DNA of 64,000 nt from JAWWPG01 sp038254365 (GTDB taxonomy: Bacteria > Actinomycetota > Actinomycetes > Propionibacteriales > Nocardioidaceae): positions 110,208 to 174,207 of the forward strand of contig JBBSGI010000001.1 of NCBI GenBank assembly GCA_038254365.1. Reading direction: 5' to 3'. The notes under the pieces are model-generated. The model did not search any database. It saw only the letters and a list, made by a program, of their open reading frames with translations, and was not told where the DNA came from. Made by a program: the position numbers and the translations under genes. Positions 10,744 through 19,302 of the stretch are shown here, in pieces (position 1 is the stretch's first letter; the number at the start of each line of letters is the position of its first letter).

Positions 10744-11352
10744 TCAGCCATAGGTGTCGCGTGGCCCGCGGCCGTCGCGGACTGACCGGCGCCCTCTCTT
10801 CCAGTTCGGGCCGCCCGGTCCGCTGACCTGGATGCGCACCACGGTGCCGTCGCCGAGCTCGGCGTTGAGCCGAGCGACCACGGTGGCCGCCAGTAACGTG
10901 AGCTGAGTAGCCCAAGCCGTCGAGTCGGCTGTCACTCCCACCACGCCTTCGGCGTAGCTCACCGGCCTACAGTGCAGGGCGACCTCGGGGCCGACGATCT
11001 GCCCCCACCGGCCGAGCACGCTGTGGACCGAGACATCGGTCGACCAGCCGCTGTCGCTCACCAGCCGATCCACGGCCGCACCCAGCGGCGCCGGGTCGCG
11101 GCCGTCGGGGTGCGCCCCGGAGAACTCGGCCAGGTCGCCGTACCTCCGCTGCCGGCGAGGCGGCCCGGACGGCGAGCGCGCGGCGTTGCCCCGGAGCTGC
11201 GCGGCCACGGTCCGAGCCAGGTCGAGGCCGGTCGGGTCGTGCGCGACCGCCGGGTGCTGGGTCTCCGGGCCACCCTGCTCTTGGGGTTCGACGTCATCCG
11301 GCTCCTGAGCGTCGCCCCTCCTCGGGGCGTCAACCACGGGCGACCACCGCAC
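10744..11352 (-). CDS. dciA: DciA-like DUF721 protein, putative replicative helicase loader
   Basis: 202 residues. The C-terminal half holds the DUF721/DciA core: SVLGRWGQIVGPEVALHCRP and DSTAWATQLTLLAATVVARLN, a KH-like fold. The N-terminal half is disordered and basic. DciA proteins assist loading of DnaB in bacteria lacking DnaC/DnaI. The ATG lies inside recF (23-base overlap), indicating translational coupling; recF-DUF721-gyrB is the common actinobacterial order (Rv0004). Here the amidase and the DUF4383 remnant separate it from gyrB. Confidence 0.82.
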   Translation of the reverse strand: MRWSPVVDAPRRGDAQEPDDVEPQEQGGPETQHPAVAHDPTGLDLARTVAAQLRGNAARSPSGPPRRQRRYGDLAEFSGAHPDGRDPAPLGAAVDRLVSDSGWSTDVSVHSVLGRWGQIVGPEVALHCRPVSYAEGVVGVTADSTAWATQLTLLAATVVARLNAELGDGTVVRIQVSGPGGPNWKRGRRSVRDGRGPRDTYG

Positions 11353-12478
11353 CTCCGGCCACCTCGAACCGGTGCTGCACCAGCTCGAGCGGTAGATCCG
11401 CCGCTACCGCGGCGGTCACCAGTACTTGCTCCGTCCCGGCCACCAGCTCGGCCAGGCGGGACCGGCGAAGGTCGTCGAGCTCGGCGAAGACATCGTCGAG
11501 GATCAGCACCGGGTCCTCGCCGTCTGCCCGCAGCAGCTCGAACGACGCGAGCCGCAGGGCCAGGGCCAGCGACCACGACTCGCCATGGCTGGCGTACCCC
11601 TTGGCCGGCAGCTCCCCCAACCCGAACAGGAGCTCGTCGCGATGCGGGCCTACCAACGTGACGCCACGGTCCAGCTCGTCGTCGCGGCGACGAGCCACCT
11701 CCTCTAGCAGCCGGGTGACCAGCTCGGCGCGGTCGCGGACGTCGGGCGGCAGGTTCCACGAAGCCTGGTAGACCGCCGACGCCAGATTGCCGTCGGCCGA
11801 CTTCGCCAGCCCGGCCGCGATCGTCGCGTAGTGGAGAGCCAGCAAGGGCCGAAGCTCCGCGACCAGGGCGAGCCGAGCGGCCATCAGCTCCGCCCCGAAA
11901 CGGGCGAGGTGGGCGTCCCAGACGTCCAAGGTCGCGACGGCGCTCTCGGTGCGGCGTCCGGTACCGCGGCCGCCGGCCGTCTTGAGCAGGCTGTTCCGTT
12001 GCTTGAGCACGCGGTCGTAGTCGGCGCGCACGCCGGCGAAGCGGGGTTGGCGGGCGACGAGGAGCTCGTCAAGGAACCGGCGGCGGTCTCCGGGATCTCC
12101 CTTGACCAGGGCCAGGTCGTCGGGCGAGAACAGCACGACCCGCAGCACGCCCAGCGCCTCCCGGGCCCGGGGGACCGCGCCCGCGTTCAACCGGGCCCGG
12201 TTGGACCGGCCAGGATTGATCTCGAGCTCGATAAGTGCCTGTCGGTCACCCCGGCCGATCGTGGTGCGGATGATCGCCTGCTCGGCGCCGTACCGCACCA
12301 GCGGCTGGTCGGTGGACACCCGGTGGGACGACTGGCTGGCGACGTAGTCGATCGCCTCGACCAGGTTGGTCTTGCCTTCGCCGTTCGGACCGACGAACGC
12401 CGAAACCCCCACGTCCAGGTCGACCTCGGCGCGCTGGTAGGAGCGGAAGTCGGTCAGCGAGAGATGAGAGACATGCAC
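11330..12478 (-). CDS. recF: DNA replication and repair protein RecF
   Basis: 382 residues from GTG 12478, chosen because VHVSHLSLTDFRSYQ aligns with the usual RecF N-terminus; ATG 12502 is an alternative that overlaps gnd by 17 bases. SMC-like ATPase: Walker A GPNGEGKTN near residue 35, signature region around SWSLALALRLA, Walker B LILDDVFAELD. RecF with RecO/RecR loads RecA at gaps. It starts 7 bases after gnd and overlaps dciA. Confidence 0.96.
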   Translation of the reverse strand: MHVSHLSLTDFRSYQRAEVDLDVGVSAFVGPNGEGKTNLVEAIDYVASQSSHRVSTDQPLVRYGAEQAIIRTTIGRGDRQALIELEINPGRSNRARLNAGAVPRAREALGVLRVVLFSPDDLALVKGDPGDRRRFLDELLVARQPRFAGVRADYDRVLKQRNSLLKTAGGRGTGRRTESAVATLDVWDAHLARFGAELMAARLALVAELRPLLALHYATIAAGLAKSADGNLASAVYQASWNLPPDVRDRAELVTRLLEEVARRRDDELDRGVTLVGPHRDELLFGLGELPAKGYASHGESWSLALALRLASFELLRADGEDPVLILDDVFAELDDLRRSRLAELVAGTEQVLVTAAVAADLPLELVQHRFEVAGGAVVARG

Positions 12479-12485
12479 GGAATGT

Positions 12486-13403
12486 TCAGGGCTGTTCGAC
12501 ATCGGCCGAGGGGGTGGCGTGCTTGGCCCCTCCGGCGCGCACCGCGTGTCCACCGAACTGGTTGCGCATCGCAGCAACCGCCTTCATCGCCGGTGACTCC
12601 TCCTGGCGGGAGGCGAACCTCGTGTAGAGGGCGGCCGTGATCGCGTGCATCGGCACCGCGTTGTCGATGGCTGCCTCGATCGTCCACCGGCCCTCCCCCG
12701 AGTCCTCGGCGTAACCGGCGATGTGGTCGAGGGAGTCGTCTTCGTCGAGCGCGGCGACCAACAGGTCGAGCAGCCAGGATCTGATCACCGTGCCCTCTCG
12801 CCAGGAGCGGAAGACCTCCGTCACGTTGTCGACCAGGTCGACCTTCTGCAACAGCTCCCAGCCCTCGGCGTAGGCCTGCATGATGCCGTACTCCATGCCG
12901 TTGTGGACCATCTTGGAGAAGTGCCCGGCACCGGCCGCTCCCGCGTGGACGAAGCCGAAATCGCCCTCGGGCTTGAGCGCGTCGAACGCCGGCTGCACCT
13001 TCTCGATGTCGGTGGCGTCACCGCCACACATCAGCGCGTACCCGTTGTCGAGACCCCACACGCCGCCCGACACGCCGCAGTCGACGAAACCGATGCCCTT
13101 CTCCGCGAGGGACTTCGCATTGAGTTGGTCGTCTGTCCACCGGGAGTTGCCGCCGTCGACGACCAGGTCGCCCTCGCCGAGTAGGTCTTTGAGCTCGTCG
13201 ATGGTCGACCGCGTCGGGTCCCCGGCGGGGACCATCACCCAGACCACCTTCGGAGAGGGGAGCTGAGCCACCAGGTCCGGCAGGCTCGCGGAGTCGCTTA
13301 GCTCAGCGTCGTGGTCGTATCCGACAACGGTGTGGCCCGCCTTGCGCAGCCGAGTCGCCATGTTGCCGCCCATCTTGCCCAGCCCGACGAGTCCGAGATG
13401 CAT
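12486..13403 (-). CDS. gnd: 6-phosphogluconate dehydrogenase, decarboxylating (short NAD type)
   Basis: 305 residues, matching the short YqeC/GndA-like class rather than the ~470-residue enzyme. Rossmann motif GLVGLGKMGGNMA at the N-terminus, substrate-binding DCGVSGGVWGLDNGYALM and catalytic KMVHNGMEYGIMQ. It converts 6-phosphogluconate to ribulose-5-phosphate plus CO2 in the pentose phosphate pathway. Located between dnaN and recF as in Streptomyces. Start ATG 13403 has AGGACG about 6 bases upstream. Confidence 0.95.
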   Translation of the reverse strand: MHLGLVGLGKMGGNMATRLRKAGHTVVGYDHDAELSDSASLPDLVAQLPSPKVVWVMVPAGDPTRSTIDELKDLLGEGDLVVDGGNSRWTDDQLNAKSLAEKGIGFVDCGVSGGVWGLDNGYALMCGGDATDIEKVQPAFDALKPEGDFGFVHAGAAGAGHFSKMVHNGMEYGIMQAYAEGWELLQKVDLVDNVTEVFRSWREGTVIRSWLLDLLVAALDEDDSLDHIAGYAEDSGEGRWTIEAAIDNAVPMHAITAALYTRFASRQEESPAMKAVAAMRNQFGGHAVRAGGAKHATPSADVEQP

Positions 13404-13439
13404 GGTGCGTCCTTTCAGGTCTGCTTCGGTGTACGGTTC

Positions 13440-14588
13440 TCAACCCTGCATGCGCAACGGCATCAACAGGTAGCGGAAGTCCAGGTCAGGCTCACCCTCG
13501 ACCTCGTTCAACGACGCGAAGGCCGCCGGCCGACCCGGCTCGGTCATGGCGATGTGCGCATGTGTCCCGGGGATCGCGGTCAGCCCGTCAAGCAGGTACG
13601 ACGGGTTGAACCCGATGGTCATCGCGGCGCCCGACAGCACCGCCTCGAGAGACTCCGAGGCCTGGGCCTCCTCGCCGTTGCCGGCCTCGAGGGTGACCAC
13701 CGATTCGTTGAACGTCAACCGGATCGGCGTGTTGCGGCCAGCCACCAAGGACACCCGCTTGACGGCCTCGATCAGCGTGGTGACCTCAACCCTCGCCGTG
13801 ATGTCGGTGGCGTTCGGGAACAGCTGCCGCACGTTCGGGAAGGCGCCCTCGATCAGCCGGGTCGTGGTGAGCCGGCGCCCGCTCGAAGTCTCTGCCGAAA
13901 AGCCGATCAGGCCGTCACCGGCACCCTTGTCGACCGCTAAGGCGATCTTGAGCTCGCTACCGGCAGTCAACGACTTCGCTGTGTCTGACAGGACTCGCGC
14001 CGGCACCAGGGCACTGATCTCGATGTCCGGCTGATCGGGGTTCCAGGTCAGCTCGCGCAAGCTCAGGCGGAACCGGTCGGTCGCGAGCAGCGACAAGGCG
14101 GTGCCGTCGATCTCGATCTTGACCCCGGTCAGTACCGGAAGCATGTCGTCGCGACCAGCGGCGGTGACCGCCTGGGTGACGGCGGAGGTGAAGACATCGG
14201 AGTCGATGGAGCCGATCGTGGCCGGCATCTCGGGTAGTGCCGGGTAGTCCTCGACCGGCATGGTCTGCAGGCTGAAGCGGGAGCTTCCGCAGGTCAGGCT
14301 GACCTTTGACCCGTCGAGAGCAAGCTCGACCGGCCGGTGGGGCAGCGCACGCGCGATGTCGGCGAGCAGCCTGCCTGACACGAGGACCTGTCCCTCGTCG
14401 GCGACCTCCGCCTGGGCCGTGACCTCGGCCGAGGTCTCGTAGTCGAAACCCCTCATGACCAGTCCCACCGAGGAGGTCTCGAGCATGATTCCCGAGAGCT
14501 GCGGCACCGTCCCCGGGCGGTTGGGAATGCTTCGCGCTGTCCAGGCAACGGCGTCCGCGAACACGTCACGTTCGACCCGGAACTTCAC
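13440..14588 (-). CDS. dnaN: DNA polymerase III beta sliding clamp
   Basis: 382 residues from GTG 14588, selected because AGGAGG stands 9 bases upstream and VKFRVERDVFADAVAW is the normal N-terminus; the frame is open to 14684 but adds unrelated sequence. Three clamp domains are visible, with YETSAEV, LPVLTGVKIEI and the C-terminal YLLMPLRMQ. The ring tethers polymerase to DNA. It follows dnaA across the 0.4-kb origin region. Confidence 0.97.
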   Translation of the reverse strand: MKFRVERDVFADAVAWTARSIPNRPGTVPQLSGIMLETSSVGLVMRGFDYETSAEVTAQAEVADEGQVLVSGRLLADIARALPHRPVELALDGSKVSLTCGSSRFSLQTMPVEDYPALPEMPATIGSIDSDVFTSAVTQAVTAAGRDDMLPVLTGVKIEIDGTALSLLATDRFRLSLRELTWNPDQPDIEISALVPARVLSDTAKSLTAGSELKIALAVDKGAGDGLIGFSAETSSGRRLTTTRLIEGAFPNVRQLFPNATDITARVEVTTLIEAVKRVSLVAGRNTPIRLTFNESVVTLEAGNGEEAQASESLEAVLSGAAMTIGFNPSYLLDGLTAIPGTHAHIAMTEPGRPAAFASLNEVEGEPDLDFRYLLMPLRMQG

Positions 14589-14990
14589 GCTGACTTGCCT
14601 CCTGTCGTTCGGCGGTGCTGCGAATCCTCCCACGATGCGTCGACACTCCGCACCGGTAGGCCACAGCGGGGAAGTTGTCCCCAACCCGTCGGCCAGGTCT
14701 CGTTTAACCCTCGCTGATCCATCTCTCTATTCCACCATCGTCATAGGAGCGGTGGACAGTGTGGAAAACTGGTGTAACCGCAGGTCAGCGGGCCGCGAAT
14801 GCCGACCGCACTTGGGGACAGTCGGTTCTCGGAGCCGCTCGGCTGGGGATGGGCGGGGCCGACCCGCCCGGTCCTACCGACCAGTCCACAGCGCATACGC
14901 CGGAACCGACGTTCTATCCACAGGGTTGTCAACAGCATGTGCAGTTGCCCGAAACATACCGATTTAAGCGGATGTCATCCGCTAGGCTCC
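14589..14990. other. oriC: Putative chromosomal origin oriC (dnaA-dnaN intergenic)
   Basis: 402 bases without a gene, between dnaN and dnaA, the usual actinobacterial oriC position. It holds several near-consensus DnaA boxes: TTGTCCCCA 14675-14683, TGTGGAAAA 14760-14768 (reverse), TGGGGACAG 14813-14821 (reverse), CAGTCCACA 14882-14890, CTATCCACA 14914-14922 and TTGTCAACA 14926-14934. Each differs from TTGTCCACA or TTATCCACA at one or two positions, which is normal for streptomycete-type origins with many weak boxes. The least GC-rich stretch (14701-14745) is a candidate unwinding element. Confidence 0.8.
14967..14983. repeat. Inverted repeat just past the dnaA stop
   Basis: AGCGGATG and CATCCGCT separated by one base, 8 bases downstream of the dnaA stop codon on the minus strand and followed there by TTAAAT. 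It could be a dnaA terminator at the edge of oriC or an origin-binding site. Confidence 0.45.
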
Positions 14991-16412
14991 TCACGGCTGG
15001 CGAGCCTGCTGCTTGATCCGGTTGGTGAGCTCGCGGACCTGGTTGTACACGCTACGCCGTTCGGCCATCAGCTGTCTGATCTTTCGGTCGGCGTGCATGA
15101 CGGTCGTGTGGTCGCGCCCGCCGAACTGCTGGCCGATCTTGGGCAGGGAGAGGTCGGTGAGCTCCCGGCACAGGTACATCGCGATCTGTCGCGCGGTGAC
15201 CAGCACCCGACTTCGGCTGCCGCCACAGAGGTCGTCGATGGACAACCCGAAATAGGCGGCGGTCTGGGCGATGATGACGGCCGCGGTGATCTCCGGTTCA
15301 CCACCTTCGGGGATCAGGTCCTTGAGCACGATCTCGGCCAACGTGAGGTCGACCGGCTGGCGGTTCAGGCTGGCGAAGGCGGTCACCCGGATCAGGGCAC
15401 CCTCGAGCTCGCGGATGTTGGTCTGGATCTTGCTCGCGATGAACTCGAGCACGTCCGGCGGCGCGGTCAGCCGCTCCGTGGCCGCCTTCTTGCGCAGGAT
15501 GGCGATGCGGGTCTCGAGGTCCGGCGGCTGTACGTCGGTGATCAGCCCCCATTCGAACCGGTTACGGAGCCGGTCCTCGAGCGCCTCGAGCCGCTTCGGC
15601 GGCCGATCGGAGGTGATGACGATCTGCTTGTTCGCGTTGTGCAGCGTGTTGAAGGTGTGGAAGAACTCTTCCTGGGTCTGGATCTTGCCCTCGAGGAACT
15701 GAATGTCGTCGATAAGCAGCACGTCGACGTCGCGGTACCGGCGCTGGAAGCCGGCGGCACGGTCGTCACGGATGGCGTTGATGAAGTCGTTGGTGAACTC
15801 TTCGCTGCTGACGTAGCGGACTCTGGCCCCATGGAACAGACTGCGCACATAGTGACCGATGGCGTGTAGCAGATGAGTCTTGCCCAGACCGGAGTCGCCA
15901 TAAATCAGCAGCGGGTTATAGGCCTTGCCGGGTGCCTCCGCCACGGCGACCGCGGCGGCGTGCGCGAACCGGTTCGATGAGCCGATGACGAAGGTCTCGA
16001 AGACGTATTTCGGGTTCAAGCGGGCCTGGCGGATGCCTCCGGTGGTGTCGGCGCCGCTGACCAACGCCCCCCTCATGGCGGGCGCCTGGTCGTCCATTCC
16101 GGGGTAGCCCTGCCTGTCGAGACTCTCGCCCGGCTGATTGTCGCTCAGGCGACCGTCGGCCCCGGCGAGGTTGGCGTCGATGGTCACCGCGAGCCGGACA
16201 TGCTGGCCGAGCGCTTGGCTGAGACCCGCCTCGAGGGTGGGGCGCAGCCTGGTCTCCAGCTGGTTGCGGGTGAAGTCGTCGGGTACGGCGACGATCGCCG
16301 TGCTCTCGTGCAGGGTGACCGGCTGCGACGCGCTGAGCCAGGCCCGATGGCTGGCCGGGAGGTCGTCTACGAGCCTGGTCCAGGCACGGAACAGATCCGC
16401 GACCTCGGTCAT
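14991..16412 (-). CDS. dnaA: Chromosomal replication initiator DnaA
   Basis: 473 residues from ATG 16412 (MTEVADLFRAW); GTG 16427 and ATG 16424 are in-frame alternatives. Domain I about 1-80, a short linker, then the AAA+ domain with Walker A GDSGLGKTH (172-179), Walker B VLLIDDIQFLEGK and sensor ITSDRPPK. Domain IV at the C-terminus has the DnaA-box recognition helix GGRDHTTVMHADRKI. It opens oriC in its ATP form. The domain II linker is short compared with Streptomyces. Two perfect DnaA boxes flank its promoter, so autoregulation is likely. Confidence 0.98.
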   Translation of the reverse strand: MTEVADLFRAWTRLVDDLPASHRAWLSASQPVTLHESTAIVAVPDDFTRNQLETRLRPTLEAGLSQALGQHVRLAVTIDANLAGADGRLSDNQPGESLDRQGYPGMDDQAPAMRGALVSGADTTGGIRQARLNPKYVFETFVIGSSNRFAHAAAVAVAEAPGKAYNPLLIYGDSGLGKTHLLHAIGHYVRSLFHGARVRYVSSEEFTNDFINAIRDDRAAGFQRRYRDVDVLLIDDIQFLEGKIQTQEEFFHTFNTLHNANKQIVITSDRPPKRLEALEDRLRNRFEWGLITDVQPPDLETRIAILRKKAATERLTAPPDVLEFIASKIQTNIRELEGALIRVTAFASLNRQPVDLTLAEIVLKDLIPEGGEPEITAAVIIAQTAAYFGLSIDDLCGGSRSRVLVTARQIAMYLCRELTDLSLPKIGQQFGGRDHTTVMHADRKIRQLMAERRSVYNQVRELTNRIKQQARQP

Positions 16413-16469
16413 CGCAGCCACCATCACCTTCTCGTCGTCGGAGTCCCGCGAACCAGGACATCCACACAG

Positions 16470-16478
16470 TTGTCCACA
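16470..16478 (+). promoter_or_regulatory. DnaA box in the dnaA leader
   Basis: Perfect TTGTCCACA within the predicted dnaA 5' leader, 58 bases before the ATG. A weaker box-like ACATCCACA lies just before it at 16458-16466. Confidence 0.7.
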
Positions 16479-16562
16479 GGCTGTGCAGAAACCGTGAACC
16501 GGCTGGCCGAGGCGCCGGAGCGGCAGGGAAGGCGTCGATTCTGTGGGCGTCGGTTGTGCGGG

Positions 16563-16592
16563 ACGCTAACAACCCTCGGGACTCAATTTCAA
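16563..16592 (-). promoter_or_regulatory. Putative dnaA promoter
   Basis: Minus strand: -35 TTGAAA (16592-16587), 18-base spacer, -10 TAGCGT (16568-16563). The predicted leader is about 145 bases. A perfect DnaA box lies 4 bases upstream of the -35, a position that suits autoregulation. Confidence 0.55.
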
Positions 16593-16596
16593 CCTG

Positions 16597-16605
16597 TTGT
16601 CCACA
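16597..16605 (+). promoter_or_regulatory. DnaA box abutting the dnaA promoter
   Basis: Perfect TTGTCCACA immediately upstream of the proposed dnaA -35 hexamer. With the box at 16470 it makes the dnaA-rpmH intergenic region (16413-16887) a second DnaA-binding zone beside oriC. Confidence 0.7.
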
Positions 16606-16725
16606 GGTCACGCTGAGATTGGTCTCCCATCCCGCGCGTCGGTGCGGCGTGTCGGCCGCCAGCCGGGTGCTCGCATCGAGACACTAGTGGGTTTCACCTT
16701 CGTGCGTGGCCGATTCGGGGCCAGT

Positions 16726-16755
16726 TTGACCCTCCGTGGATCGGACGCGTACCGT
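16726..16755 (+). promoter_or_regulatory. Putative rpmH operon promoter
   Basis: -35 TTGACC (16726-16731), 18-base spacer, -10 TACCGT (16750-16755). Transcription would start near 16762 and give a leader of about 125 bases before rpmH. Fits the housekeeping sigma consensus of actinobacteria. Confidence 0.55.
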
Positions 16756-16887
16756 TGCGTGGTCGGCCTGAGTCGAGGGTCGCCGCATGTCCACATGCCG
16801 CTGGTGCGGCGGTGTGGAGGGGCGGTGCTGCTCGAAGCCGGCCGCCGCGACCCGGTTGCCTCGCAACCCAGAAGTGGGAGCCCCCCC

Positions 16888-17025
16888 GTGACCAAACGTA
16901 CGTTCCAGCCGAACAACCGTCGGCGGCACAAGACGCACGGCTTCCGCCTGCGCATGCGCACGCGGGCGGGCCGGGCCATCGTGGGCGCCCGCCGGCGCAA
17001 GGGCCGCGCCCGGCTCGCTGCCTGA
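16888..17025 (+). CDS. rpmH: 50S ribosomal protein L34
   Basis: 45 residues from GTG 16888 with GGGAG upstream: VTKRTFQPNNRRRHKTHG, then an Arg/Lys-rich tail ending RARLAA. This is the complete, canonical bL34. The frame is open far upstream but only this part is real. First gene of the rightward rpmH-rnpA-yidD-yidC-jag-rsmG-parAB cluster. Confidence 0.97.
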   Translation: MTKRTFQPNNRRRHKTHGFRLRMRTRAGRAIVGARRRKGRARLAA

Positions 17026-17032
17026 TCACGGC

Positions 17033-17383
17033 ATGCTCCCGCGAGCGCATCGGCTGCGCCGGTCCGCTGAGTTCAGTCATGTCGTCCATGTCGGCGCTCG
17101 AGCGGCCTCGGCGTCGGTCGTGCTGCATGCCTGGGCGCGCGACGACCGCGACCCGGTCCGAGTGGGTTTCGTGGTCGGTCGGACGGTCGGCAACGCGGTG
17201 CACCGCAACACGGTCAAGCGTCAACTTCGGCACTTGATGAGCGAACGCCTCACGCTGGTCCCTCCGCACAGCTCGGTCGTGGTGCGGGCGAACCCGACGG
17301 CTGCGGTGGCCGGCTTCGAGCGGCTCCGCGACGATCTCGACAGCTGCCTCTTGACCCTCCCCCGACGGTTGGCCAGGCGATGA
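17033..17383 (+). CDS. rnpA: Ribonuclease P protein component
   Basis: 116 residues. N-terminal LPRAHRLRRSAEFSHV, the RNR region as RTVGNAVHRNTVKRQLRHL (the conserved basic helix that contacts pre-tRNA leader and P RNA), and a central beta sheet. It supports the catalytic RNA in 5' maturation of tRNA. Starts 7 bases after rpmH and overlaps yidD by 4 bases (ATGA). Confidence 0.96.
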   Translation: MLPRAHRLRRSAEFSHVVHVGARAASASVVLHAWARDDRDPVRVGFVVGRTVGNAVHRNTVKRQLRHLMSERLTLVPPHSSVVVRANPTAAVAGFERLRDDLDSCLLTLPRRLARR

Positions 17384-17655
17384 GATCGCCGGTGGCCTAC
17401 GCCGGGATCGGGCTCCTCCGGGCCTACCGCTTCCTGATCAGCCCGCTGTACGGGCAGGTCTGCCGCTACCACCCGTCATGCTCGGCGTACGCCCTCGACG
17501 CGGTCACCCGGTTCGGGGCGGTCCGTGGAGGTTGGCTCGCTGTGCGCAGGATTGGGCGGTGCCACCCCTGGGCGGCCGGTGGCTACGATCCCGTACCCAC
17601 GATGTTCTCCTGGCGGACGTCGATGTCCGCCCGTGTCAGCGAGGAGCTGGAGTGA
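17380..17655 (+). CDS. yidD: Membrane protein insertion efficiency factor YidD
   Basis: 91 residues with the complete YidD signature: GLLRAYRFLISPLYGQ, CRYHPSCSAYALDAV (conserved Cys pair) and RIGRCHPWAAGGYDPVP. A small membrane-surface protein thought to aid YidC-dependent insertion. Overlaps rnpA at its start and yidC at its stop (GTGA). Confidence 0.95.
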   Translation: MRSPVAYAGIGLLRAYRFLISPLYGQVCRYHPSCSAYALDAVTRFGAVRGGWLAVRRIGRCHPWAAGGYDPVPTMFSWRTSMSARVSEELE

Positions 17656-18716
17656 TCGACTTCTTCTTGACCATCGGGCACGCGATCATGACGCCGCTGT
17701 ACTACGTGACCTCGGGCGTGCTGATTGTGTTCCACGACCTGTTTCGCAGCGTGCTGTCCCTGCCGGAGGGCCTGTCGTGGGCCCTGTCCATCATCGGCCT
17801 GACCCTGGTGATCCGGATCTGCCTGATCCCGCTGTTCGTGAAGCAGATCAAGAACAGCCGCAACATGCAGCTGCTGCAGCCCAAGGTCAAGGAGCTGCAG
17901 AAGAAGTACGGACACGACCGGGAGCGTCTCACCCAGGAGACGATGAAGCTCTACAAGGAGACCGGGACCAACCCGCTGGCCTCCTGCTTCCCGCTGTTGC
18001 TGCAGATGCCCATCTTCCTGGCGCTCTTCCGCACCCTGAACGAGGCGGCCCACGACAAGCCGGTCGGCTTCCTCAGCCACGAGCAGGTGGCCACCCTGAA
18101 GGACAGCGTGCTGCTGGGCATCGCCAAGATCTCGGAGTCGTTCACCTCGTCGACGTCGACCGCGCCGAAGATCCTGACCGGGCTGTTGGTCGTGCTCATG
18201 ACTGCGACGACGTTCACCACCCAACGGCAGCTGATGCGCAAGAACATGCCGGAGACGGCACTCACCGGACAGTACGCCCAGCAGCAGAAGCTGCTGCTGT
18301 ACGTGCTGCCGGTAGTGTTCGCCGTCGGCGGCATCGCCTTCCCTATCGGTGTGCTGCTGTACTGGACCACGTCGAACCTGTGGACGATGGGCCAGCAGTT
18401 CTACGTGATCCGCAACAACCCGACGCCCGGAACTCCGGCCTTCCTCGCCAAGCAGGAGCGGGACAAGGCCAAGGGACCCCCCCCGGGCAAGGAGCCGGGC
18501 AAGGGTGCCGATCCGGTCATCGCGCCCGCGGTAACCCCTCCCCCCGAGCGGATCCAGCCCAAGAAGAAGACCCGTCAGCAGCGGAAGAAGCCGCCCGTGA
18601 AGGGGCCACCGCAGCCGCCGGGCCTGCGGCCACCGAGCCGAGCGACCGGCGACCCTCCCGAGGACCCGTCTGGCCAGGACGACCAGAAACCGCCCAAGAA
18701 GCCACCCGCCGCCTGA
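17652..18716 (+). CDS. yidC: Membrane protein insertase YidC
   Basis: 354 residues from GTG 17652, which overlaps the yidD stop and has GAGGAG 5-6 bases upstream. Oxa1 core: SWALSIIGLTLVIRICLIPLF, cytoplasmic hairpin with Arg/Lys, NPLASCFPLLLQMPIFLALF and WTTSNLWTMGQQF. It lacks the large periplasmic domain of Gram-negative YidC. The C-terminal ~70 residues form a Pro/Lys-rich cytoplasmic tail (KKKTRQQRKKPPVKG), suited to ribosome contact. Inserts and folds membrane proteins alone or with SecYEG. Confidence 0.96.
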   Translation: MIDFFLTIGHAIMTPLYYVTSGVLIVFHDLFRSVLSLPEGLSWALSIIGLTLVIRICLIPLFVKQIKNSRNMQLLQPKVKELQKKYGHDRERLTQETMKLYKETGTNPLASCFPLLLQMPIFLALFRTLNEAAHDKPVGFLSHEQVATLKDSVLLGIAKISESFTSSTSTAPKILTGLLVVLMTATTFTTQRQLMRKNMPETALTGQYAQQQKLLLYVLPVVFAVGGIAFPIGVLLYWTTSNLWTMGQQFYVIRNNPTPGTPAFLAKQERDKAKGPPPGKEPGKGADPVIAPAVTPPPERIQPKKKTRQQRKKPPVKGPPQPPGLRPPSRATGDPPEDPSGQDDQKPPKKPPAA

Positions 18717-18765
18717 GCGCCACAGAGACCTGTTTCCGCTGTCCATGCCTTTCCTGGAGTGAGCA

Positions 18766-19302
18766 ATGACTGAGACCGAGAGCACGGCACCCGACGAGAC
18801 CACCGAGGCCAACCCGTCCGAGGAACTGGGAGAGCCGGCCGCCAAGCTCAAGCAGCTGGAGGTGGAGGGCGATATCGCGGCGGACTATCTGGAGGAGCTG
18901 CTCGACATTGCCGATCTGGACGGAGACCTGGACATGGACGTCGAGGGAGAACGAGCAGCGGTGTCCATCGTCGGGGCCGACCTGCGGTCGCTGGTAGGCG
19001 AAGACGGGCGGGTGCTCGACGCCCTGCAGGAGCTGACCCGGCTAGCGGTCTATCGCGAGACCGGCGAACGTTCCCGGCTGATGCTTGACATCGGGGGTTA
19101 CCGCGCCGACGTGCGCAAGCAGCTTGTCGAGCTCGCCCAGGACGCCGTCGCGGACGTCAGGGAGACCGGAGAGCCAGTAAAGCTGGCGCCGATGCCCCCC
19201 TTCGAGCGCAAGGTCGTGCACGACGCCGTCGCCGCGAGTGGCTTGCGTAGCGAGTCCGAGGGTGTCGAGCCCACCCGCTGCGTGGTCGTGCTTCCAGCCT
19301 GA
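18766..19302 (+). CDS. jag: Jag/KhpB RNA-binding protein
   Basis: 178 residues: an acidic N-terminus, a KH domain (about 60-100, ERAAVSIVGADLRSLVGEDGRVLDAL) and an R3H domain near the C-terminus (MPPFERKVVHDAV, with Arg and His of R3H). Binds RNA and affects cell envelope growth in Gram-positives. Placed between yidC and rsmG as in other actinobacteria. Confidence 0.93.
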   Translation: MTETESTAPDETTEANPSEELGEPAAKLKQLEVEGDIAADYLEELLDIADLDGDLDMDVEGERAAVSIVGADLRSLVGEDGRVLDALQELTRLAVYRETGERSRLMLDIGGYRADVRKQLVELAQDAVADVRETGEPVKLAPMPPFERKVVHDAVAASGLRSESEGVEPTRCVVVLPA